40,231 nt of DNA from an uncultured Acidimicrobiales bacterium (GCA_937958015.1 CALGOA010000144.1:1-40231); one strand, 5' to 3'. Numbered from the stretch's first letter, positions 18,003 to 27,600 are shown. The notes: a model not told the origin generated them from the sequence alone. Made by a program: numbers and translations.

Positions 18003-19319
18003 TCAGCCGGTGAATTCCCAGGGTGGCGGGATGTTGGCCAGTTCTCGGTACTGCGAGGCGAATCGTTGGACATCGGCGCCGTAACGAACGCTGCGGTTGT
18101 AACCCAACAGGGCTCGTCGAAACTGACCCGGGTCGCCGAGATTTGACCCGCACAGGTGATCGGCCGCCGCTAGCGCCGCGTCATACAGATTGTGGGGGTC
18201 CTCGGTGCCATCGCCGTTTCCGTCGGCGGCGAAGATTTGCCAACTCGATGGGATGAACTGCATCGGCCCAACGGCCCGGTCCCATTCGAGATCGCCATCG
18301 AGAAGCCCACCGTCGGTATCGGGGATGGCGAGGAACGGATCCCCGTTCAGCTGAGGCCCCAGGATGTGGGGTGCGGTTTGGCCGCGTCGGTCGATCGAAC
18401 TCGAGCCGAAGTTCCCGTGGAAGCTCTCGACCCGGCCGACCCCGGCGAGCTGATGCCATTCGATCCCGCAGCCCGGCCATCGTTCGTACGCCCGCCGGCT
18501 GGCAACGGTGTAGGCGTCGACCGCAACGATCGACAGGTACTGGTCACCCGGCAGCGTTTTCGCCAGCAGTGACTCCTCAAAGCGCCGTTCGGCGGGAACC
18601 ACCTGCGGTTCCAACTCAGCCAGCTGTTCGGATGCGTCGGCTCTGATTTCGATGGCGATGCGTTCGAGGTCACGCTCACGTGCGACGCGTTCGACCGCAG
18701 AGTCGACGTCGCGTTGTTCTGCGTCTCGCACGGCCGTTGCGACGTCTCGACGATTCAGCAGCTGATCGGAGGCCGATTCGACCAGGTGGTCATCCCGCAG
18801 GATCTGCGTCGCCTGGGCCGTGGCGTTGTCGGTAGATGCCTGGAGCAGGCTCGAGAGGTCGGGCTCGTCGGTGCCGTTGACGAAGGCGTCGACGCTCATC
18901 GTGAGGAGCTCTGACCGTCTCGACTCAAGTTCGATAGTCGCCGCCTTCAGCTGGGACCGTTCCCGGTCCTCATCGCGCTCGGCGGATCTGACGGTTGAGG
19001 CTCGCAACGTCTGCTCCGACTCGGCCCAGCTGAGCCGGGAGCGTTGCTCCTCTACCGCATCTCGGAGTTCGAGCAGTGCGGTGCCGGCCGATCCCAGCAG
19101 TTCTCCGTCGAGCGGAAGGCCAGCGAGCACGCTGGGGTCGAGCCATCGGGGATCACGGATCAGCTGGTCTGCGGTGGTTGGGGTGTCCGAACTGGCCCGT
19201 TCCGGCTGTGGTGCGAGCTCTGAGCCGGGTGCGGGCGCGGCCCCGTTTGCATCGGCGGGCGAGGTGGACATGAGGGCGCCAGCGGTCAAGCCGAGGGCGA
19301 TAAGAGCGCGCCGAATCAC
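18003..19319 (-). CDS. Lytic transglycosylase with N-terminal coiled-coil
   Basis: Signal peptide, coiled-coil region, then GIEWHQLAGVGRVESFHGNFG...DRAVGPMQFIPSSWQIFAADGNGDGTEDPHNLYDAALAAADHLCG...ALLGYNRS. Confidence 0.92.
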   Translation of the reverse strand: MIRRALIALGLTAGALMSTSPADANGAAPAPGSELAPQPERASSDTPTTADQLIRDPRWLDPSVLAGLPLDGELLGSAGTALLELRDAVEEQRSRLSWAESEQTLRASTVRSAERDEDRERSQLKAATIELESRRSELLTMSVDAFVNGTDEPDLSSLLQASTDNATAQATQILRDDHLVESASDQLLNRRDVATAVRDAEQRDVDSAVERVARERDLERIAIEIRADASEQLAELEPQVVPAERRFEESLLAKTLPGDQYLSIVAVDAYTVASRRAYERWPGCGIEWHQLAGVGRVESFHGNFGSSSIDRRGQTAPHILGPQLNGDPFLAIPDTDGGLLDGDLEWDRAVGPMQFIPSSWQIFAADGNGDGTEDPHNLYDAALAAADHLCGSNLGDPGQFRRALLGYNRSVRYGADVQRFASQYRELANIPPPWEFTG

Positions 19320-19358
19320 CGACTCCTATCGGCCTTCCCAGGTTCGGACTGAGCTGGA

Positions 19359-20126
19359 TCAAGTGGTTCGTTTCGCGCGTTTCCACTGCACGAACAACAT
19401 CCCGTCCTCCGCCATCCACACCCGTGAGACCGTGAACCGATGGGAGCGCCCCACGTCCCCTTTTGCCGCCCGGCCGCTCGAGCCACCCACGAGCATCGAG
19501 GAGAGGCTGAGGTTCCATTCGTCGATCAGATCGGCCTCGATGAACGCGCCGTTCAGGGTGGGGCCGCCCTCAAGGAGGGCAACGCGGTGGCCCAAACCGT
19601 GCAGTAACGAGAGCGCCTGGGTCGGATCGACCGAGGCGGTGGGGAGTCGATGCACGTCCGCTACCGACTCGAGATGTTTCATCGCATGCGGGTCGGCGTC
19701 GGCACCGGTGATGATGTGGGGCCGGTTATCCGGGTCGCCGAACATCGGCAGATTGGGATCCAGCCGGGCGCTGGCCGTGATCACCGCCAGCGCCGGACGG
19801 GGTGCCTGGCCCCTGGCCTGTCGTTGCTCTTTTGCCTCCGCCGATGCCGAGGGCGCTTTGTACTGTTCGGCCCGAGCGGTCCCGGCGCCGACCACGATGA
19901 CGTCGGCTACCGATCGAAGGGCCATGAAGACCGCAAAGTCCGCATCGCCACCCAGAGCACCGGACACGCCGTCGACCGCTATGGCCCCGTCCATGCTGTT
20001 GACCATGTTCGTGAGAACGTACGGGCGGTTGTGGTGGTGCGGATCACGCATCTCGTTGCCGATGGCATCGAGCGGGTTGACGGGTTGATCGCTGGGCTCG
20101 GGCGTCAGGACGTTGATCACAATCAA
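19359..20126 (-). CDS. RibD C-terminal-like pyrimidine reductase (dihydrofolate reductase-like fold)
   Basis: RPYVLTNMVNSMDGAIAVDGVSGALGGDADFAVFMALRSVADVIVVGAGTARAE...VALLEGGPTLNGAFIEADLIDEWNLSLSSMLVGG. Confidence 0.9.
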   Translation of the reverse strand: MIVINVLTPEPSDQPVNPLDAIGNEMRDPHHHNRPYVLTNMVNSMDGAIAVDGVSGALGGDADFAVFMALRSVADVIVVGAGTARAEQYKAPSASAEAKEQRQARGQAPRPALAVITASARLDPNLPMFGDPDNRPHIITGADADPHAMKHLESVADVHRLPTASVDPTQALSLLHGLGHRVALLEGGPTLNGAFIEADLIDEWNLSLSSMLVGGSSGRAAKGDVGRSHRFTVSRVWMAEDGMLFVQWKRAKRTT

Positions 20127-20568
20127 AAACTATCTCCGGACCTCCCCCAAACAAGCCAACGGCACGGCGCAGAAACAACGCGCTGCGGTTGACGGGGGCT
20201 TCGCGTGGCCCATGAACAACCGGAAAAACTGCGACCTGTCGAAGTCTGCTCACGCTCGGTGTCTTTCCACCGGCGCTGTGGATAAGTGCGACGAATTCCC
20301 ACGACCGTCCACTTTTGATTCACCGCCTTCGGTGCCTACGTTGTTGCCAAGCCGGTACGGCCGGTTCGTAGAAAGCGGAGGACGGGGGCAGAATTGGGGG
20401 CCTCCTGGGCGAGTCAGGCAGCGTGTTCACGTTGGGCGCGACGAAACCTGGACCTGTTGACTGCGAATCGGCCGTATCCACACCCTCAACCCTTCCAAAG
20501 AAGGAATGTGAGCCCACGTTCGGGCGTTGTACCCGATGGGAACTCTGTCCCACCCCTCGGTCAAACTT

Positions 20569-23451
20569 ATGGGGACAGAACAGGAGCACCTCCACGTGGC
20601 ACTTGCACCCGAGCACAATTCACTCGAACACAATTCACTCGAACAAACTGCACTCGAACACAGTTCTGTCGAACACAGTGCAGTCGAACGCAGCGCACTC
20701 GAACACACCGGGATCGGCCTTCATCGGCACTTCACCACCCAAGGCATCCACCCGTACGACACGGTTGAATGGGAAACCAGGGATGCCCGCATCAGCAACT
20801 GGAAAACCGGCGAGGTCGCATTCGAACAGCTCGGTGTCGAGGTTCCGAGCTCGTGGTCGGTCAACGCCACCAACATCTTGGCGCAGAAGTACTTCCGGGG
20901 CGCCATGGGTACACCCGAGCGGGAGCGGTCGCTCAAACAGGTCGCCGACCGTGTGGTCGACACGATCACTCGATGGGGCCGAGAGGGTGGCTACTTCGTC
21001 GACGACGATGAAGCGTCGGCCTTCAGCGACGAACTGAAGTACCTCATCGTGCACCAGCGGGCTGCGTTCAACAGTCCGGTGTGGTTCAACATCGGGGTGC
21101 AGGGTGTGCCCCAGCAGGCGTCCGCCTGTTTCATTCTTTCGGTCGACGACCAGATGGACTCGATCCTCAACTGGTACACCGAAGAAGGCATTATCTTCAA
21201 GGGAGGGTCGGGCGCAGGCGTCAACCTTTCCCGGATTCGAGCCTCGACCGAACCACTGCGCGGTGGCGGTACCGCCTCGGGCCCGGTCAGCTTCATGCGC
21301 GGCGCCGATGCGTCCGCTGGCACCATCAAGAGCGGTGGCAAAACCCGGCGCGCCGCCAAGATGGTCGTACTCGATGCCGATCACCCCGATATCGAAGAGT
21401 TCATTTGGTGCAAAGCCACCGAGGAACGCAAGGCCCGAGCCCTTCGCGACGCCGGATTCGACATGGATCTGGACGGCAAGGACATCCACAGCATCCAGTA
21501 TCAGAATGCGAACAACTCGATCCGGGTCACCGACGAGTTCATGCAGGCGGTCGTCGACGACGGCGACTGGGACCTCGTCGCTCGAACCGACGGGTCGGTG
21601 CAGCGCACCATCAAGGCCCGAGACCTCATGCGGCAGTTCGCCACCGCGGCGTGGGAATGTGCGGATCCGGGTATGCAGTTCGACACCACGATCAACCGAT
21701 GGCACACCGCCGCCAACACCGGTCCGATCACGGCCAGTAACCCGTGTTCGGAATACCTGAGCCTCGATGACTCCGCCTGCAATCTGGCCAGCCTGAACCT
21801 GCTCAGTTACCTGAACGACGACGACAGCTTCGACGTTGCCGGTTTCGCCACTTCGGTCGAACATCTCTTCACCGCTCAGGAAATCCTGGTCGGCCGGGCC
21901 GACTATCCCACCGAGAAGATCGGCGAGACCTCGCGCAACTTCCGTCAGTTGGGACTTGGATTCGCCAACCTCGGTGGACTCCTCATGAACATGGGTCTGC
22001 CCTACGACAGTGACGCCGGACGGGCCACCGCCGGTGCCATCAGTGCCCTCATGACCGGACAGGCTTACCTCACCTCGGCCCGGACCGCAGCCCGAATGGG
22101 CCCCTTCGCCGGTTTCGCCGAGAACCGCGAACACATGCTCCGGGTACTCGACATGCATCAGGCTGCGGTCGGCGCGATCGACGCTGATCTCGCTCCGTCA
22201 TCGGTTCTTGCAGCCAGCCAGCAGGCATGGGCCGACGCCACCGATCTTGCACAGGATGTCGGTGTTCGCAATTCCCAGGCCAGCGTGCTGGCCCCCACCG
22301 GCACGATCAGTTTCCTGCTCGATGCCGACACCACCGGGGTCGAGCCCGATCTTGGCCTGGTCAAGGTCAAGAAGTTGGTCGGCGGTGGAACGATGATGAT
22401 CGTGAATCAATCGGTGCCGCGGGCGCTTCGCCGGCTCGGCTACGACGAGGCTCAGATCGAGGGCATCACCCGATACATCGACGAGAACTCGTCGATCCTC
22501 GGCGCTCCCGGACTTCAGCCCCAGCACGAGGCCGTGTTCGCCTGTTCGATGGGTGACAACACCATTCACTACAGCGGTCACGTGAAGATGATGGGGGCCA
22601 TTCAGCCCTTCATATCGGGTGCGATCTCCAAGACGGTCAACATGCCCGAAGAAGCCACGATCGAAGAGATCGAGCAGCTCCACATCGATGCCTGGAAGAT
22701 GGGCGTGAAAGCGGTGGCGATCTACCGGGACAACTGCAAGGTTGCCCAGCCACTGAGCACCAAGAAGACCGATGACACCCCGTTGACCGAAGTTGTAGAG
22801 AAAGTGGTCTTCAAGCCGGTCCGGGAACGTCTGCCCCGCAACCGTCGCAGCCGGACCTTCGAGTTCCGCGTGTCGGACTGCAAGGGATTCGTCACCGTTG
22901 GTGAATACGACGACGGTCGACCGGGCGAGATCTTCGTTCGGGTCTCCAAGCAGGGTTCCACCATGGCCGGAATCATGGACGCCTTTGCAATCTCGGTGAG
23001 CCACGGACTCCAGTACGGCGTCCCGCTCCGCAACTTCGTCGACACCTTCACCGGCATGCGGTTCGAACCGGCAGGAATGACCGACGATCCCGACGTACGA
23101 ATCGCGTCGTCGATCATGGACTACCTGTTCCGTAAGCTCGCGGTCCTGTACCTCACCTATGACGAGCGTGCGAGCCTGGGAATCTTCACCACCGGTGAAC
23201 GAACCCAGCAGACGCTGCCCGGTGTCGATGAGGCGCCGAACACCCTCGGAATCGATCTGCCATCGGATCCGCCGTCGATCGAATCAGCCAGTGAGCTGGT
23301 GGATCTGATCGAGGCCAACGGCATCCCGCAGACCGCCGAGCAGATGAGCGACCCGAATGCGCCGATGTGTATGCAGTGCGGGATCACGATGTACCGCAAC
23401 GGCAGCTGTCACGCCTGCCCCAGCTGCGGCAACACCAGCGGCTGCAGCTAA
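20569..23451 (+). CDS. nrdJ: Vitamin B12-dependent (class II) ribonucleotide reductase; exact start uncertain (ORF opens at 20527)
   Basis: NATNILAQKYFRG, FNSPVWFNIGV, KGGSGAGVNLSRIRAS, NPCSEYLSLDDSACNLASLNL, VLAPTGTISFLLDADTTGVEPDL, C-terminal CMQCGITMYRNGSCHACPSCGNTSGCS. Confidence 0.96.
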   Translation: MGTEQEHLHVALAPEHNSLEHNSLEQTALEHSSVEHSAVERSALEHTGIGLHRHFTTQGIHPYDTVEWETRDARISNWKTGEVAFEQLGVEVPSSWSVNATNILAQKYFRGAMGTPERERSLKQVADRVVDTITRWGREGGYFVDDDEASAFSDELKYLIVHQRAAFNSPVWFNIGVQGVPQQASACFILSVDDQMDSILNWYTEEGIIFKGGSGAGVNLSRIRASTEPLRGGGTASGPVSFMRGADASAGTIKSGGKTRRAAKMVVLDADHPDIEEFIWCKATEERKARALRDAGFDMDLDGKDIHSIQYQNANNSIRVTDEFMQAVVDDGDWDLVARTDGSVQRTIKARDLMRQFATAAWECADPGMQFDTTINRWHTAANTGPITASNPCSEYLSLDDSACNLASLNLLSYLNDDDSFDVAGFATSVEHLFTAQEILVGRADYPTEKIGETSRNFRQLGLGFANLGGLLMNMGLPYDSDAGRATAGAISALMTGQAYLTSARTAARMGPFAGFAENREHMLRVLDMHQAAVGAIDADLAPSSVLAASQQAWADATDLAQDVGVRNSQASVLAPTGTISFLLDADTTGVEPDLGLVKVKKLVGGGTMMIVNQSVPRALRRLGYDEAQIEGITRYIDENSSILGAPGLQPQHEAVFACSMGDNTIHYSGHVKMMGAIQPFISGAISKTVNMPEEATIEEIEQLHIDAWKMGVKAVAIYRDNCKVAQPLSTKKTDDTPLTEVVEKVVFKPVRERLPRNRRSRTFEFRVSDCKGFVTVGEYDDGRPGEIFVRVSKQGSTMAGIMDAFAISVSHGLQYGVPLRNFVDTFTGMRFEPAGMTDDPDVRIASSIMDYLFRKLAVLYLTYDERASLGIFTTGERTQQTLPGVDEAPNTLGIDLPSDPPSIESASELVDLIEANGIPQTAEQMSDPNAPMCMQCGITMYRNGSCHACPSCGNTSGCS
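20611..20715 (+). repeat. Seven tandem 15-bp units inside the nrdJ N-terminal extension
   Basis: Units gagcacaattcactc / gaacacaattcactc / gaacaaactgcactc / gaacacagttctgtc / gaacacagtgcagtc / gaacgcagcgcactc / gaacacaccgggatc, encoding EHNSL EHNSL EQTAL EHSSV EHSAV ERSAL EHTGI. Confidence 0.93.
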
Positions 23452-23460
23452 CCCACCTAA

Positions 23461-23534
23461 ATTCCTGATGGGCACTACATCCCACGGTACTTGCGAGGGG
23501 TAGAACGCCTCCGATGTAGCTGCCATCAGGAAGA
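23461..23534. repeat. Inverted-repeat intergenic element, copy 1 (74 bp)
   Basis: ATTCCTGATGG...CCATCAGGAAGA with inner arms CTACATC/GATGTAG. Starts 9 nt after the nrdJ TAA; related to 29901-29974. Confidence 0.8.
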
Positions 23535-23654
23535 ACAGCTTCCGATCTTGCGCTGGTTTGGCCAGACTCGTCCGCACGAAACGCCACGACCCACTGACGA
23601 CGACTCGCTCATGGCGCTGAGGCGGCGCGTTCGCCGACAACTTCGGCGGTGGCG

Positions 23655-24620
23655 TCAGCCGGTGGTTGTGGTGGAGCGTTCGACCGAAACCGGACCGGTC
23701 AGGATGGTGGTGTCGGTGGAATCGGGCCCCGTGGTCGACGTGGTGTCGTCGCCCGGTTCGGTGGTGTCTACCGGTGGGATGGTGTCGTCGGGAGTGGACG
23801 GATCGGTCGGTGCCGTGGTGTCGGTGGGGCCGGTTGACTCGGTGGGCACGGTCGTATCGACGGGCACGGTGGTGTCGATCGGATCCAGCGGTTCAGTGAT
23901 CACCGGATCGGTCGGTTCGGTCGTGGTGGTGTCGATCGGTTCCAGAGGTTCGGCGATCGTGGTGTCGGGAACCTCGGGGCCAACCGTGGTGGAGGAGTTC
24001 GAGGTGGAGGGTTCGGTGGTTGGCGCTGCCACCGACGAGTCGGGTTCGGTGGAATCCACCGGTGCGGTGGTGGCGGGCAGACTGTCCTCGTCTCCCGGTT
24101 CACCGTCGGCGGGCGGCGCCGTAACCCAGGTGGGAGACCCGACCGGCGAGCTCGGAATCTGAATGGTCTCGCCTTCGGCTGGCGGTGCGTCGGGATCGCG
24201 CTCGGTGCTGACGGACACACCCAGCGATGGTTCTGGCTGGGTCGATTCCGTTGACTGTGGTGGCTGCGTGGTGGAAGGGGCTGGGGTCTGGGCTGGTGCC
24301 TGGGTGCCTATGGAGGGGGCCGAGGTAGAAGCCGGCTCTTCCTCGACCGACGATTCGGGCGGCTCGGTCTCGTCGGGAACGACAACGTCGACCTCGGTTG
24401 GATCGGGTTCCACGACCGAGGTGCTGGTGTTGAGCGTTGTGCTGCCATCGACGGTCGGTTGGATGCCCTGCGTCACGACAGGACCGATCAGCTGCCCACC
24501 CCGCGCCTCGATGGCTTGGTACGCCAAGGGCCCTGCGATCGCGGCAACCGAAAGCGTCGAGAGAACGACAGCTAGGGCGAGCCGTGAAGGGCGAGCGTCA
24601 GTGAGGTCAGTAGAGGGCAT
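23655..24620 (-). CDS. Membrane-anchored or secreted Thr/Pro/Ser/Asp-rich low-complexity protein
   Basis: One N-terminal hydrophobic segment (LALAVVLSTLSVAAIAGPLAY), then about 270 residues of TTxP/DTT-rich sequence (EPIDTTTTEPTDPVITEPLDPIDTTVPVDTTVPTESTGPTDTTAP). Confidence 0.65.
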   Translation of the reverse strand: MPSTDLTDARPSRLALAVVLSTLSVAAIAGPLAYQAIEARGGQLIGPVVTQGIQPTVDGSTTLNTSTSVVEPDPTEVDVVVPDETEPPESSVEEEPASTSAPSIGTQAPAQTPAPSTTQPPQSTESTQPEPSLGVSVSTERDPDAPPAEGETIQIPSSPVGSPTWVTAPPADGEPGDEDSLPATTAPVDSTEPDSSVAAPTTEPSTSNSSTTVGPEVPDTTIAEPLEPIDTTTTEPTDPVITEPLDPIDTTVPVDTTVPTESTGPTDTTAPTDPSTPDDTIPPVDTTEPGDDTTSTTGPDSTDTTILTGPVSVERSTTTTG

Positions 24621-24773
24621 GTGGTCCCGGGCGTTGGAGGGATTCGACGGCGTTCGGATCGCAACCGAACACCGTGTTTCTAGTCAAGAAAAGGGGCTTC
24701 GTGTGCAACTGAGGGATGAATAGCCCACAAGATCTGCGCCCTTTTTCTCCGCAATTGACACAAGGCGTGGGCA

Positions 24774-24792
24774 TGGCCACTGCCAGTGGCCA
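24774..24792. promoter_or_regulatory. 19-bp perfect palindrome in the divergent intergenic region (candidate operator)
   Basis: TGGCCACTG-C-CAGTGGCCA. Confidence 0.45.
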
Positions 24793-24843
24793 CTGTGGGA
24801 TCTGAGTGTGAGCGACCGAAGAATCTGTCAGGCTCTCTGGGTG

Positions 24844-25410
24844 ATGGGTGACAAGACCGCCTGGCGGGTGAAGGCAAAGGCTCGGCGCCAGCAGCATGAC
24901 GGCGTCGCGACGGCTCGGTCCGAGTCGATCGTGACGCACCTGCACGACTGGCTGTCCGAGAACGTGGCAGCGACTGTCGTGGTGGTCTTTGACCCGCTTC
25001 CCGGGGAGGTGGATCTTGCGCCCCTCCATCGATCATCGGAACTTCTTAACTGCAACATCGAGTTTGCACTCACCCGAACGCCGACCGCTGGGTTCGATCT
25101 CACCGTGCACCCGCTCGACTCCGAGTTGGAGCACCACCGTTTCGGATATCGACAACCGGTCGCCGGTGCGCGAAGGATTGCAGACTCGGAGATCGGTGTC
25201 GTTCTGGTTCCTGCTCTCGCGTTCGACGTCAGCGGGAATCGACTGGGATTCGGAGCTGGATACTACGACCGGTTCCTGGCCCGTCTACCCCGCGCAAACA
25301 AGATCGGCATCGCCGACTACGTGGTTGACGGCACGCTTCCGAACGACGACTTCGATGTTCCAATGTCGCATCTTGCAACCGCAGAAGGGGTCCGCGCGGT
25401 TGTGCGGTGA
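24844..25410 (+). CDS. 5-formyltetrahydrofolate cyclo-ligase
   Basis: WRVKAKARRQQ, LVPALAFDVSGNRLGFGAGYYDRFLARLP. Confidence 0.93.
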   Translation: MGDKTAWRVKAKARRQQHDGVATARSESIVTHLHDWLSENVAATVVVVFDPLPGEVDLAPLHRSSELLNCNIEFALTRTPTAGFDLTVHPLDSELEHHRFGYRQPVAGARRIADSEIGVVLVPALAFDVSGNRLGFGAGYYDRFLARLPRANKIGIADYVVDGTLPNDDFDVPMSHLATAEGVRAVVR

Positions 25411-25415
25411 GGTCG

Positions 25416-25586
25416 TCAGATGAACAGGAACGTGATGAACGACCCGATGGTTGTGAGCAGCATCGCAAACACGCCCAGGATTACGATCCAGAACACCACC
25501 GGACGACGCCGACGCATCGGCTCCAGTGAACTGGTGAAACTCTCGGGTTCGGGCTCGGACGACTTTGGCGGTGTGTAACGGCTCAT
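25416..25586 (-). CDS. Small single-TM protein (56 aa), translationally coupled to the RDD gene
   Basis: MSRYTPPKSSEPEPESFTSSLEPMRRRRPVVFWIVILGVFAMLLTTIGSFITFLFI; its ATG overlaps the RDD gene stop (ATGA). Confidence 0.6.
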   Translation of the reverse strand: MSRYTPPKSSEPEPESFTSSLEPMRRRRPVVFWIVILGVFAMLLTTIGSFITFLFI

Positions 25587-26188
25587 AGCGGTCGATCGGT
25601 GACCACGGTCTTGGCCACTTTGTCCCAGAGCGTCTGGTGGCTGCTGTCGACGAACATGAGAACCAGCGACACGAATGCCAGAAGCATGATGGCCCAGCTG
25701 CCGAACGAGCCGAGCACGATCAGGGCGAGCGGGGCGATCCGCAGAGCCGCCTGACGAAAGCTCGGGATGTTGCCGTCGGCGTCGGTGACTCGAAGATCCA
25801 GTGCCAGCTTGCCGAGGGAAGTGCCTTGGGTGGCGACCATCCCGATCTCGAGGGTGGCAACCGCGGCCAGCCAGATCAGATTCTGTTGGAAGCTGGCGTT
25901 CATACCGATGTCGGCTCGCAGCGTTTCGCCCACGTCGACGCCGACGAGGAGTGCGACCAGAACGGCGATCGCCAACCACACGAGGTAGTCGAGCACTCGG
26001 GCACCAATACGGCGGCCGGGGCTGGCCAGACGAATCTCGGGGGAGAGGTGGGCGGGCTGAGGTTTGTGATTCGGCGGTGTAGTGGGGCCGCCCTGCCACT
26101 GCTGGCCGTCCCAGAAGCGCACGGTTCCGGGCGGATCACCCTTGGCGTGGTAGTAGCCGGATGCGGGGGATGAGGTGGTGCTGCTCAT
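25583..26188 (-). CDS. RDD family membrane protein with N-terminal DUF2510-like segment
   Basis: GYYHAKGDPPGTVRFWDGQQW; ASPGRRIGARVLDYLVWLAIAVLVALLVG; GTSLGKLALDLRVTDADG. Confidence 0.88.
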   Translation of the reverse strand: MSSTTSSPASGYYHAKGDPPGTVRFWDGQQWQGGPTTPPNHKPQPAHLSPEIRLASPGRRIGARVLDYLVWLAIAVLVALLVGVDVGETLRADIGMNASFQQNLIWLAAVATLEIGMVATQGTSLGKLALDLRVTDADGNIPSFRQAALRIAPLALIVLGSFGSWAIMLLAFVSLVLMFVDSSHQTLWDKVAKTVVTDRPL

Positions 26189-26310
26189 AGTTCGCTCGGG
26201 GTAGAAAGATGGGACCAGTACGACACGGCTATAAAAGCATGCCAGTTCGGCCGATGGTAGTGCGGTCGCCCAGTTTGCTCTGGGATGGCTCTGGGACACG
26301 AGGAGTGGTC

Positions 26311-27330
26311 ATGGACAGGACAATTCTGGTTACTGGCGGTGCCGGATATATCGGCAGTCACACCGCGTTGGCCCTTATCGAGGCCGGTGACCACGTGGTG
26401 GTCGCCGACAATCTGGTCAACAGTTCGAAGGCATCGGTGGCAGCGGTCGAGCGTCTTACCGGCGCCACGATCGAGTTCGTTCAAGCGGATCTCACCGATC
26501 GTGCGGAGACCGCAGCGATCTTCGATGCACACCCGATCGAGGCGGTTATTCACTTCGCCGGTCTGAAGGCTGTCGGCGAGTCGGCCGAGAAGCCACTGCT
26601 GTACTACCGAAACAATTTGTTGTCGACCATCAATCTGTTGGACGAGATGGCTGCCCACCAGGTCTTCAAGCTCGTGTTCTCATCGTCGGCCACCGTGTAC
26701 GGGGATCCCGAGGTGTTGCCCATCCCCGAAGGTGCCCCGACCGGTCCCACCAATGCGTATGGCCGGACCAAGTTGATGATCGAGGACATTTGCCGTGACG
26801 TCGCAGCTGCGGATTCACGATGGCAGATCAGCCTGCTGCGGTACTTCAATCCTGTCGGCGCTCACCAGAGCGGCGACATCGGTGAGGATCCGAACGGAAT
26901 TCCCAACAACCTCGTACCTTTCGTTATGCAGGTAGCGGTCGGGCGACGCGAGAAACTCAGCGTCTTCGGTGGCGATTACGACACGCCCGACGGCACGGGT
27001 GTCCGGGACTACATCCATGTGATCGATCTGGCTGCCGGTCATCTCGCTGCGCTCGATCACCTGCCTGACGGCTGCCGCGAATACAACCTTGGAACCGGTT
27101 CGGGGGCATCGGTGCTCGATGTGGTCAAGGCGACCGAACAGGTAAGCGGACGGGAGATTCCCTACGAGATCGTGCCTCGCCGGACGGGTGATATCGCCAC
27201 GTCGCTTGCCGATCCCCAGCGAGCCAACACCGAACTCGAGTGGCGGGCGGACCGAAACATGGAAGCGATGCTCACCGATGCATGGCGCTGGCAGTCAAAA
27301 AACCCCGATGGGTTTCCCCGGGAGGACTAG
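26311..27330 (+). CDS. galE: UDP-glucose 4-epimerase
   Basis: ILVTGGAGYIGSHTALALIEAGDHVVVADNLVNSS, VIHFAGLKAVGES, SSSATVYGDP, YGRTKLMIEDI, LRYFNPVGAHQSGDIGEDPNGIPNNLVPFV. Confidence 0.96.
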   Translation: MDRTILVTGGAGYIGSHTALALIEAGDHVVVADNLVNSSKASVAAVERLTGATIEFVQADLTDRAETAAIFDAHPIEAVIHFAGLKAVGESAEKPLLYYRNNLLSTINLLDEMAAHQVFKLVFSSSATVYGDPEVLPIPEGAPTGPTNAYGRTKLMIEDICRDVAAADSRWQISLLRYFNPVGAHQSGDIGEDPNGIPNNLVPFVMQVAVGRREKLSVFGGDYDTPDGTGVRDYIHVIDLAAGHLAALDHLPDGCREYNLGTGSGASVLDVVKATEQVSGREIPYEIVPRRTGDIATSLADPQRANTELEWRADRNMEAMLTDAWRWQSKNPDGFPRED

Positions 27331-27354
27331 GACTCCGACGGCTACCGGGGTCGT

Positions 27355-27600
27355 CTAAGAGTCGGAATCCCCGTCGGGCACGAGACCCTCGAAGATCTCT
27401 TTGCAGGTCGGGCAGACGCCGAAGTTCTTCGGATCGCGGCTGGGGATCCACACCTTGCCACAGAGCGCCTTTACCGGCGTCCCCTCGACCGTGCTGGGAA
27501 GGATCTCGTCCTTCTTTACATAGTGCGCGAATCGATCGTGATCGCCGTCACCGGTTCTTGGCCGGACGATGGTCTCGGTGTCGGTGCTGAACGATGTCAT
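27355..27600 (-). CDS. DUF3039-family small protein with putative metal-binding Cys pair
   Basis: DHDRFAHYVKKDEILPSTVEGTPVKALCGKVWIPSRDPKNFGVCPTCKEIFEGL. Confidence 0.85.
   Translation of the reverse strand: MTSFSTDTETIVRPRTGDGDHDRFAHYVKKDEILPSTVEGTPVKALCGKVWIPSRDPKNFGVCPTCKEIFEGLVPDGDSDS

Noticed and set aside
18820-20088. 422-aa plus-strand ORF spanning the transglycosylase and pyrimidine reductase
   Set aside because: Ser/Arg-rich antisense translation over two recognisable minus-strand genes.
20130-20568. Cobalamin riboswitch or NrdR boxes upstream of nrdJ
   Set aside because: Expected from biology, but I could not find a B12-box/AdoCbl core or a convincing ACACWATATATWGTGT-like box by eye; needs Infernal/FIMO to settle.
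20635-22158. 507-aa antisense ORF opposite nrdJ
   Set aside because: High-GC antisense open frame; no recognisable domain, low-complexity VG/EL-type composition, and the opposite strand encodes a clear NrdJ.
23491-24162. Val/Gly/Ser repeat ORF (VVSTGTVVSIGSSGSV...)
   Set aside because: Antisense image of the Thr/Pro-rich protein at 23655-24620, which has a plausible N-terminal hydrophobic segment and start; the plus-strand ORF has neither.
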